Below, in pieces: positions 47,758 to 57,480 of a DNA stretch of 63,762 bases. The DNA comes from Chara braunii (taxonomy: Eukaryota > Streptophyta > Charophyceae > Charales > Characeae), in NCBI GenBank assembly GCA_003427395.1, contig BFEA01000249.1:41668-105429 (forward strand), given 5' to 3'. The stretch's first letter is position 1; every line of letters starts with the position of its first letter. Below the pieces are notes generated by a model, which was given only the letters and a program-made list of their open reading frames with translations, did not search any database and was not told the origin of the DNA. The translations under genes were made by a program, and so were the position numbers.

Positions 47758-49130
47758 AAGATAGAATAGATGTCGAAGGATGAGTGGAATAACATGTTCT
47801 TCATTGGCTACGATACCATAATGAGGAGGTTTGCACCACGAGGGTTGGCGAGGGAGAAATGAGAAGAATGAAAGTTGAACATTCCAACAGATAAGACAAA
47901 TCAACGTCCCAAAACCATTAGGCGGCGTGGATAAGGCGAAGATAGGAAAAGGGAATGTCTGGGGGCAGAAGATGACGACTGTCATATATATGGGAGTGTC
48001 CGTTCTTCCTCAAACTTTTTGTGCATGAAATTCTTGGCGCAGTCGATCAATTGAGGGATGAGTTGCGACGGATCAGCTAAAATGCTCAACACATAGTGTG
48101 GGATAAGCGCAAAGATCACACGAAGTATCTTCCTGTATGCATCGCACCTATAGACGTATTGCACCCAATAGAAGATTTGACTCGTGCTGTAAGGAAGTTG
48201 AGCCGTCACCTTGTAGTGTTGGACTTGGCTCCGTTGAAGAATCTCGACGCATGAAATGAGCAAAGGTTTCACGAGCTCCACCAAATGATGACGGTGTTGT
48301 GTCAGACACATTGGGCGCTAATCATGTTCAGTGCATTGAAAGGTGAGGAAACGGTCATGAGGAACGTGTTCAGGTGGGAGGGTGTGAGAGTTCTTCCAGG
48401 GCGCTGGCGCCGTAATAGCGAAGCGGCATCATCCTGCACCCAAGTTGGAAACCTTCCGTTGAGAGGGCACGACTCCATGACCTTAGTGCAACACGATACA
48501 GACAACGATTTGAAAAAGGTCACGGTCGCAAAGCCTCATGGGAACATTCTCTGCAACATGCATTATGTGGAGGAGTTATTTGTACGATGTACAAAAAAGG
48601 CGAGGCGATAGCAAACCCATATACGAGATATGGGAGAGGGAACCGAGAAATATGAAAGACTTTTTTACCTGGTTTTCGAAGGAAGGGGAAGGTTTCTTGT
48701 TATTGGGAAAGGTGCAAGTGGGAATAATGTGGGACTTGCTTCGCTCATGACGCCATGTCCTCACATGCGATGGTTCGTCGAGCATGATGAAGTACTTTTC
48801 TTTGTTTATCGATCGTCACGTCCACAATTCGGATAGCAGGTGTCACTTCGAAAGACCGAAACCTCAACATCGTGTGGACCGAAACATGTTCCTGAAGTTG
48901 GGCAAGAAGAGAGACTCTCTATGGAGGTATCTGTTCTGCAATGCACCCGCAACGCCAACATATGCGGATTATCTGCATCGTAAGGTGATAGTAATCCAGC
49001 ATCTGCAAGGATATCACATTGTCAAACACGGTGCAATTGAGATATTTCTGGGCGATGTAAACACCTATGGTTTGAAAAGAAGCGAGATAAAATTGATGTC
49101 GAGGTATACTGCGAGGTAATGGATGTTGGA
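47758..49130 (+). pseudogene. DNA methyltransferase-like segment of the large degenerate gene
   Basis: Plus-strand reading in shifting frames. At about 48000-48240: 'FVHEILGAVDQLRDELRR', 'YLPVCIAPIDVLHPIEDL' and 'SRHLVVLDLAPLKNLDA'. At 48286 onward: 'THWALIMFSALKGEE'. At 48600-48830: 'EPRNMKDFFTWFS', 'EGEGFLLLGK' and, after a stop, 'RHVLTCDGSSSMMKYF'. The order (motif-IV-like strand, helix, strand 'WALIMF', later K/R-P...FS..GE..L..G.G...LL..GR) is that of beta-class amino-methyltransferases. The DPPY tetrad is replaced by DLAP, so activity is doubtful even in an intact relative. 48900-49119 adds 'GKKRDSLWRYLF' and an acidic tail. Tentative. Confidence 0.4.
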
Positions 49131-50600
49131 GAGCAGCTTGACATTATGGATAGTGAGGAGGAAACAGAGGATAACGAGATTGACCTCCTATTGCTGGATT
49201 TCCATCACAATGCAGTGAGAGAGGAAACGCCTTCACTGTCCGTTTTGGATGGTCAACAAGCGATGGAGGAAGATGTCGATGGCATGATCGCAAGTACAAG
49301 GACCGAGAATGTGATGCGTGGGACAACATCAAACAAAGGTGGTGCAATGGAAGGCAACACATCTAAGTGCGACCTGAAGGAAACCACCTTACGATATGTT
49401 TTGCTGGTGAGGAAAGTTCGCAATGACATAGAAGGAACGACATATAAGAAATTTGTGGACGATCCAGATGGGATGCGAGGCTCAAAATATTTCGCATGCA
49501 GACAAGGAATCTGTGGACGAACCAAATGGGATGGACATAGAGGATAATCCCCTCTTTGACATCCCGGATGACGCCCCCAGAAAACTTGGACCGGGTGATA
49601 ATATATCATATGATATGAAGGAGATATAAGAAGGACTTCACTTTTTGGACACGAAGTGCAAAGAGTCATATGATCACGAGTGGGCACATCACATCATATG
49701 GCATCCGGTTTTTTTCGAGCCATGTGTGATTGATAGCAGATGGCACATCGCTATCCGAATGAGTGGAAATGGGTGTTCAGGAAAGAGTCATTAGGAGCAG
49801 ATTTTATGAACTTGTTTAACCGTGTGAGGCAGGCGAACAAAGAAAGTGCACTCATTATTCGAATTCCTGTGGGAACATCACCTTCTCGAGTATTGCGCTG
49901 TGTTCTACGACAAAAAATTGAGTCTGTCATACGAAGGTGCCATATGGTCTGTGGACTATCGTGCAATGGACTGTATGTACAACAACAAAATACGTGTAGG
50001 ATGCAGTCAAGGCATTGACGGACACACGAGTAGAAGGGTGAAGATCGATTCAGCAGCAGCAGGAGCTAGTGGCGATAATGTGGCAGACAAGGACGGGCGT
50101 CTTAGGATATATAGTACAAACAGTGATGAGTTTGTTGAGCGATCATTGAGCGCATCGCAACCAACACTCAAACCATCAGATTCATCAGAAGGCATTAGTG
50201 CAGTAGGGCCAAGCAGTCACATGCAACACAACATACGACTGTCACCAGTACACAGGCGCACGACAACAACGAATATACAAGGGAACAAAATGCACACGAG
50301 AAAGAAAGGGGGAATGGAGTCGTGCATATGGAATGCACTGGTCCAGGAATGCAAATAGTTTTCGAGTCAACAATGAGAGAAAAGAGAGTTGCTGCAGAGG
50401 GTGTCAGTTCGACAGAGCATGAAAAGATTCTAGGCACAACGAATATGGAGAGTGGAGAGGAGAATGAGAATGAAGAGGAGGCGGATAATAGTCAGGTGAG
50501 AACGAAGAAACATCTGATAAGGAAGAAGTGAAAGAGTCGGAGGAGTTTCAAGAAAGAGAGTGTCATTTTAGCGAAGCGAGTGAGGGAATATGCAGTAAAA
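49119..50600 (+). pseudogene. C-terminal low-complexity part of the degenerate gene
   Basis: Frame 49119-49547 is acidic ('DSEEETEDNEIDLLLLDFHH'). Around 49690-49790 is a conserved-looking piece, 'VFFEPCVIDSRWHIAIRMSG'. Frame 49846-50358 starts 'VFYDKKLSLSYEGAIWSVDY' and then becomes Ser/Thr/His-rich linker. 50345-50650 encodes a Lys/Glu/Arg-rich stretch ('EKKRARKKRNAQRD'), possibly a nuclear localisation segment. No family recognised. The frames shift several times. Confidence 0.4.
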
Positions 50601-50684
50601 GAAAAGAAGCGGGCAAGAAAAAAAAGGAATGCACAACGGGACATTAAAAAAAAACAAGGAGAAGAAAACACAGTTCAACGTATA

Positions 50685-50789
50685 GTGTGTGTGTGTACAC
50701 GTGTGTCTGTTTGCATGCACACTCGACGGTACATATGTGTGTACGTGTTTGTGTGTATATGTGATTGTTTATGTGTGTGTGTGTGTGTC

Positions 50790-50820
<31 letters not shown>

Positions 50821-50936
50821 TTTTGTGTGCTTGTGTATGTATTTGTGTGTGTGTACGTATGTGTGCGTGTGTGCGTGCGTGTGTGTGTGTGTATGTGTGT
50901 GTGTGTGTGTATGTGTGTGTGTTTGTGTGTGTATTA
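50685..50936. repeat. (GT)n microsatellite
   Basis: Imperfect GT/GTGC repeat of about 250 bp with occasional TA and CA interruptions. Cys/Val-rich frames across it are artefacts. Confidence 0.95.
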
Positions 50937-51240
50937 CATCACTAGTGAGGATGATATTTTAAACGACAAAACGATGAGCAAGAGGCGCGTTGTATATGTC
51001 GATTTTGTTGGTCGAATAAATACGAACATAATACGTTTCCAGTGTGACTCGGGTTTTTGACAGAGAATGGAAGCGTAAATTGCACAACTTATATATAGAT
51101 TATGTCGATCAAGAAAAAAACAGCAGTTTGTGTATCAGATTATGCTATCTTTGTATGAATAGTGTGGTACTTGTTTAGGAATTTCACACTATTGCTACCT
51201 TTGATGTATGTAATTATGAAGTTGCATAGAAAGTGACAGA

Positions 51241-51364
51241 TCTCTCTCTCTCTCTCTCTCTCTTTTCATGACACACACACACATATACACATAAACCCAT
51301 GCACACACACACACACACACAGACATAGATATACACACGCACACACACACACACACACACACAT
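51241..51364. repeat. (TC)n and (CA)n microsatellites
   Basis: (TC)11 at about 51241-51263, then (CA)n blocks to 51364. The stretch 51365-51767 is AT-rich without a recognised gene. Confidence 0.95.
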
Positions 51365-51767
51365 TCACACTCGTATAAGCAATATTTATATTGTAGTGTA
51401 TAATGGTGGGGATTATGCGTACAACAAAAACAGCAATAACATGTATATATGGTAAATGAATCATGTTAAAGAAAAACACATATACACTCAAAATTGATAC
51501 TGAAGTGACGTCACATGTTAACAATAACCAATCGCATTGTGGTTGAACCAGAAACATTGCGACACATCCAAAGCGATTTTCGATGTAAATATGGGTGACC
51601 TGTTCAATTAGCAACTGATCCTATCACCAAATCAGAAGAAGATGCATTGCGGCAACAAAAAAATAAGTGAAACAATTACAAAATATTGTCAAGCACAAAG
51701 AATCCAGCGACGCAAGAGGAGTTAAGATTCATGGTCCATGGTATGAGTATCCTCATGAGTGGTACAT

Positions 51768-52380
51768 GATGGTTAAACGATGATATTATAAACTTTCTAC
51801 AACAATATGATAATTTGATAAAGGTTGACAACATGTGTAGGACTACTCATTGGGAGTGTGATACGCTATCTAACATGTTCACGAAGTACGCAAATGGTTT
51901 GATTTCGCGAACGGTTGTATGTAACTTTTTTTTTATGGTCAAGCTTATGGATGACAACTTCGGATATCACTATGGCAAAGTAGTTAAATGGTTTAGATAC
52001 ATATTGATCGTAGATACTGACTTGATTTTAGCCCCATATAACATACATGAAAAACATTGAACACGTGTTGCAATAGACATGAGACAGAAAGTTAGAGACT
52101 ATTACGATTTGATGGAACCAAACTTAGATGTTGCAAAAAAGGTAGTCAATAACTTTGCGAAGCACGTGTTCGATCGATCACCACAACAAGGAATCCAAGT
52201 TAACACTAAGCATTTCGAGAAGGTATTAGAGGTGGTTGGCATCCCGAAACAGAAAGACAATCATCAGTGCGGAGTGTTTGCACTAGCATATGCATCTCTT
52301 TTGGCAAAAGGTCGGTTGTTACCATTCGAATTCGATATGCACAATATCCAACACATTAGGCGTCGGATTGCACTAGACTA
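51768..52380 (+). pseudogene. C48 (Ulp1/SENP-type) cysteine protease
   Basis: The first motif is 'WLNDDIINFLQQY' at 51775, the hallmark W-L-N-D-x-x-I-N start of the Ulp1 fold. Then 'YILIVDTDLILAPYNIHEKH' carries the catalytic His, with the following Trp codon changed to TGA at about 52058. 'VRDYYDLMEP' carries the catalytic Asp, and 'PKQKDNHQCGVFALAYA' the oxyanion Gln and nucleophile Cys. One further frame problem lies upstream. About 200 residues, the usual catalytic-domain length. Such proteases remove SUMO-like tags, and are also carried by several plant transposons (for example KI-MULEs and some CACTA elements). It lies on the same strand downstream of the ParB-like region and is likely the last domain of that element. 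Confidence 0.85.
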
Positions 52381-52927
52381 ACAACTCGAGAGGGTGCATA
52401 ACCTATGGCATATTGCGGAGGAGATTGAAGGGGTTGAGAGGTGACAGTCACTGAATGATTTTGGTCTCTTATTCATGTACTATATAAAGTGTTCGGACAA
52501 TAAGTGATACCTTCTGTTTGCACATGTGCAGTGTTATGTACAATACCAAATGCTTTGCATGATGAATCGCAAATGCAACCGTGAATCCGGAAAAACCTGC
52601 ACATAGTCAGACAACATTAAAAGGTCTATGTATGCATGGTCTATGTGAAAGGTATATCTCATACACCATAAGTTTGTGTATGGTCTATGTGGAATGATGT
52701 AACCCTAATGGTATATGATACATGATAATACCCTTGCCCTAATGATATATGGAACATGATAGTATCCTTACTATATATGGTGCATGGGTACCATGCGACT
52801 ACCATGATCTACATAAAAAAACAGAAGTCGCATTTTCGGAAGATAATTCTATTAATTTTTCACTGAATTCAATTTCACTATTTTAGAAAAAAATGTCAGT
52901 TTTAACGAAATGCCAGTTCTTGCAAAA
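52381..52927. other. Non-coding AT-rich stretch with 'ggtctatgt' repeats
   Basis: 'atggtctatgtg' and 'taatg.tatatg' motifs recur irregularly at 52625-52790. No ORF or other signal is supported. Confidence 0.5.
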
Positions 52928-53036
52928 ACTGAAAGAGTATAACCTCACGGCTAGCGGCGTCAAGTCAAGACACTACATGTGTGAAACGACTACTTTTGGG
53001 TTTTTGTATGACAAAAGGAGTCGTCAGCCAGATTAA
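52928..53036 (+). pseudogene. RT fragment of the window's Ty3/gypsy family
   Basis: The plus-strand translation 'LQKLKEYNLTASGVKSRHYM' and then 'ETTTFGFLYDKRSRQP' matches the RT segment 'LKEHNLMTSGVKSRHCM..ATILGFVCNDNGRRP' in element A at about 11050-10930, but lies on the opposite strand. Only about 36 codons remain. Confidence 0.75.
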
Positions 53037-54855
53037 AAAAAGACTAACAAGCTACGTTACCAGCTGTCCGATTGGGAGACGTCTGCCCCAGAGGTCTCCG
53101 GGAGACGATCGAGGGGGAGGTGTCCAGAAAATCCTACAACCGTTTTTTTGCCCCCCTCCCCAAAAAAAAAAAAAATGGGGGGGGGTTGCGCACTGCTGGG
53201 GGACCACCAAAAATATTTTTGGGGCTATTCAGAGCAAAAATATAAAAAAAAATAGAAACAGGCTTTGGGGTGTGGGGGGGGGTGGGGTTGGGTCATTGGG
53301 TGGTTTGGTGTTTGGGGGGCTCCAATGGAGCACGACGCTGCAACTGTCACTGCTTTGTCTGATCATGCAGCGGTTGCGGTAGGTGCAGCAATTGCTGTTT
53401 GTACAACATCCGTTGCATCAGATGCAGCAGGTGCAGTGACAACAACATCCGCTGCAGCAGGTGCAGCAGCTGGTACAAGTACTACACGCACTGCATTCCA
53501 CCCACATACGCAATTGAAACGGTATTCACCTGTTAGCAGTAGCGAATGCAGATCAGAGGGTTCTATCCCCAGACCTTACCTTACCCGTGTACGGTATCGA
53601 GTTGACCCCTGAGTGTTTGAACCCGTGACCTGTATTTCGTTAGTTGTTGTTTGTCTGTCGTAGTACTGTGTAGACGTAGGGGTTCAATCTGTAGACCTGT
53701 CGGATAGGAGTCTTAGTGAGTTCTAGAAGTCGTAGTTGTAGCTCCTTCGAAGGGTCAAGGTTGTAGCTGCTACAGTCCTGAAGGGTCAAGGCTGCTACAG
53801 TAACGAAAGGCCAAGTCCACAGTCTTCCGGAAGGTCCGGAAGTGGCCTTTCGAAGTTGTCTCACGTTTTAGTCAGAGGCAAGTAGGCAAGTGGTGAGCCC
53901 AACTGCGTTACGTTGGCAGCGCGACTGCATCGAGTTGGCAGTGCAAACTCATGCAGTCAGCAGTACTGGTCCAGTCAGTCCCTGTCCAGTCCAGCAAGTA
54001 CCATGAGGGACTGTGTGCACCATGGGCCGATGGAAAGAGGCAGACCAACGAGTTACAGAAGTATAAATCAAGAGGCAGCGCCCAGCCATTCACTCATTCG
54101 TTGTGTAAGCCATGCAAAAGCGCTGCTACAGTGACTTGTGATAGGTGGTCTGCAGTGTGCGTGAAGACGAAGTGGGCAGGGAAGGAGAGTAGTCATAGCG
54201 TAGTGGTAGAAGCGGCCATAGCCGCCATAGCTGGTCGTGGAGTGTAGTGTGTGTGGTGTGTGTGTATACAGTGTGAGGCGTGTGGGATATCCAGGGTGAT
54301 CCAGAGTTGAAGTGTGAGCGAACAGTGGTGTGGGACACAATAACGAGAGTTACGATGTATAGGTGCTGATGCACCTTAGCCTGTGGAAGCGAGTTGCATC
54401 TGAACTGTGTTCTTGGTTCCATATCTTTGAGCTTTGAGTTGAACTCCAAGCGCCAGTGTGAATCACCATTTGTTTGTATGCATGCGAACTGATGAAGTAA
54501 GTGAGTCTGATTGCACGCACACCGCATACACACCATTTCGATTGATTGCCTCAATGACTGAAAGAATGGGTGACCAAGCGACAGGCTGACTGACTTACAT
54601 ACCGTTTGACTGACTGACGAACTGATTGCATGCCTTAGTAAGTGACTGTGTGACTGACTAACTGACAGACTGACTCACTGGCATACACAGAGAAACACAC
54701 ACAGACACACACACACACAACGACATTCGCATTTGTTGAACACGGTTGCACATTGTGGTTGCAATTTCAAGCATGACAATTAAATGAGAGAGAACCACGA
54801 CCAATGCAACATTTAGAGTTCAACTGCGAACTTCAGCAACGAAATGCAACTCATC

Positions 54856-54857
<2 letters not shown>
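53037..54857. other. Low-complexity intergenic DNA
   Basis: Contains homopolymer runs (53140-53300), a GCA-rich imperfect repeat (53340-53490) with 'gatgcagcaggtgcagtgac'-like units, 'gaagggtcaagg' repeats (53745-53790) and a GACT-rich stretch (54545-54690). No gene supported. Confidence 0.5.
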
Positions 54858-54896
<39 letters not shown>

Positions 54897-54910
54897 TGTG
54901 TGTGTGTGCT
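54858..54910. repeat. (GT)n microsatellite
   Basis: Nearly pure GT repeat of about 50 bp. Confidence 0.95.
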
Positions 54911-54990
54911 ACCATGGCAGCAACCAATGATCCACAACAACTCATGCAAACTTACATTGATTCCACCTCACTCCGAACACCTCCTCCACA

Positions 54991-55080
54991 CTCCACCGCC
55001 CCCTACCCCAGACACCCACACTCCACCGCCCCCCACCCCAGACACCCACACTCCACCGCCCCCCACCCCAGACACCCACA
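54991..55080. repeat. Three exact-length 30-bp tandem repeats
   Basis: Unit ctccaccgcc + ccccacccca + gacacccaca, three copies with one base different in the first. Confidence 0.95.
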
Positions 55081-56940
55081 AAGACGAATGCATGCAGATG
55101 GACAGACACCACCCCACTACATCCCACTACTCCGCCATGTTGCCGGTTCCATCGGAGTTGTTGTCATCTCCTGCCTCATCCTGACCGCTCATACGAGTCT
55201 CCTCTGCATAGTCGCTGTCGGACATCTCATCTTTTTTTTTTTTTTTTTTTATAGAGAAAATTGCTCTAATCTATTCGTGGGGAGCAGCACGTGCTGGGAA
55301 CCGGGCCCAGCGTCCCTTAAAATGGAAATACATTCATGATTGATGATCATTGATGATCATGATCATTGATGATAATTTGGGATGATTGAGGATCATTTAG
55401 GATGATTTACGATGATTATGGATGATAGAGTGGATGACTGAGATCATGAAATAGAGATAGATGAAGACTAATCCGAATGATTGTCTACCCAACATTCAAA
55501 TACTATCCTATCCCTAAATTCCTGTATCCATTCAACCAATCGCAATTGAGTCTGTGCTGTGCACCAATCAGGCCTCTTCCTTGTCTCACACCATTCTGAC
55601 TCGGTTACGGGGCAACGCTACCCACCCCAACTCCGACCATCGTCGGCCAGATTGTAGCCATCAGTTAAGTTTGCAGATCACCTTCCTCCCTCGGCAATCC
55701 CATACCTCTATACAAAGCCCCAAGCTCCTACTAAAGCAGGTTACAGGGCACCATACCAGCGTCGGCCAGCGTCGTTCTAGCGCCAACTGAATGTGGTCAT
55801 TACACAAAAAGGCTCAATTAGGAAATTAGCTAAGCTAGAATGCCAACCAGTAATCTAGGATCTAATAATATCAGAATCCTGATTAAAAACCTTTCTGATG
55901 ATGCAATTTGACGAGTACCCTGAGATGATCACTAAATTGTCGGATAATGATGAGGATGCTGATGATTATTCCTCTCCACCCCTCCCCCTCCTCCATGTGC
56001 TCTTCTCCTCTCCCCTCGTTTCATGTTCTCCTCTTCTCCTCTCGCTGCCTCCGTTGATATGAACCCCACTATCAGTATGAAACTCCTATTAGCCCCAATG
56101 AGAGAGATATCCTCCCCATTCCCTTCTGCCTTGAAGTAACCAGTTCCCCCAAAAGGTGTACCTCAAATCTGACACTCTGACCTAGTCTGCCTCCGCCAAG
56201 ATATAATGTGCCCCCATACATATCTCCCAGCCCCAGTCCATGTCAGCTCCCATCATCTGCGTCTACTCCCTAAAGGGCAATCACCTGCCACCTTGTGTTA
56301 CCCCTGCGGAGTAGCGCTCCCTTCCTGACCGACCTACCTACCAACTAGACCATAACCTATCTGGGCAAAGACAATATAACCACCAACACATAGACATCTA
56401 TTGATTGATGGAAAAATTAATAAATAAATTTTGATAATGATGATGATGATGAAATAAAATTAGCGAGAAATAAGTAAGGAATGTTTGAACTTGCAATACC
56501 CTAATGGCACCGGTGTGGAAGATCGACAACTCACTATTGTTGTAATAATAAAGAAGATGATAACGATTAATAGGAAGAAAGTGACCAGTAAAGATGATGA
56601 CCCGTAATGAAGAATTATGAATTGATACACTTTAGTATGAACGACTCCCGATGATGATTTCCCTCATAGATGACAATGATGATAATCTTGATGCTCTTGA
56701 TAGATAACCTGTACAAGATAAACAATCAAAAAAACAAAAATGAGCAGCTCCCTTGAAGATGACTCTTGATGATCTTCCTCCTGAGAATGCTGGCCAGCGT
56801 TGTGATAACGTAGACAAGTGGAGTCCAACGCACTTCGGTCTCCATGGGGCGAACTCCATTTTCTTCCACCGACATTGGCATTGCACCAACTCGCTTGAGC
56901 ATTACAGCCTCCTAAAGGGGCGTTAGCTGTGGAGTACTTC
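55081..56940. other. Intergenic DNA, no gene recognised
   Basis: Poly-T at 55231-55250, imperfect 'gatgatcatt' repeats at 55337-55440, CT-rich 55970-56045. Short frames look like chance. Confidence 0.5.
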
Positions 56941-57179
56941 GTGTGGAAGACACAGAGAGACTGTACGAGCAGCCGCCACCGCCACTACTCTCCCCTCGCC
57001 ACTGTGACTTAGACCAGATGCCTCGTCAACCCGTGGCATGGCTTGGCGTAGTGCCTCTGGTTTCCTTGCGTGCATTAAGCGCTCACTCTGACCACTTCAC
57101 CACTTCTGTCGTATACCACTCACGCAGCTTTTGGGTGCTCACGCCACATCAGCGCTCGCATCTCCCACAAGCAGCCAGC

Positions 57180-57410
57180 AACCCGCCGCGTGCAAGCCAC
57201 CAGCGCCTCGCCATATGTGAAAAGTCAGCGCCCCGCTACTCGCAAGTGGCCAGCGCCTCGCCACCCGTAGGAAGCCAGCGCCTCGTCTCCTGCTAGCAAC
57301 CAGTGCCTCGCCGTCCATCCGTGGCCAGCGCCTCGCCACTTCCACGCCTCGTCGTCCATCCGTGGCCAGCGCCTCGCCACTTCCACGCCGCCTTTGCCTC
57401 GCCACTTGCT
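57180..57410. repeat. Degenerate tandem repeat around 'gccagcgcctcgccac'
   Basis: At least seven copies of 'gccagcgcctcgcc' or close variants. The 37-bp stretch beginning 'cgtccatccgtggccagcgc' is exactly duplicated. Arg/Gly/Ala-rich frames over it are artefacts. Confidence 0.85.
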
Positions 57411-57480
57411 TGCTGCCATAGCAGCATCGTAGGCGCATGCACCCGTGCAGCGCTAAGTCGTGCTCACCCTTTGCTTGCGT

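Noticed and set aside
47982-48311. 109-codon minus-strand ORF
   Set aside because: The plus strand here reads as part of the methylase-like region with domain-like sequence; the minus frame has no recognisable motif.
54991-55080. Regular 30-bp direct repeats as a possible CRISPR array
   Set aside because: The repeats are contiguous with no spacers, in a eukaryotic low-complexity region.
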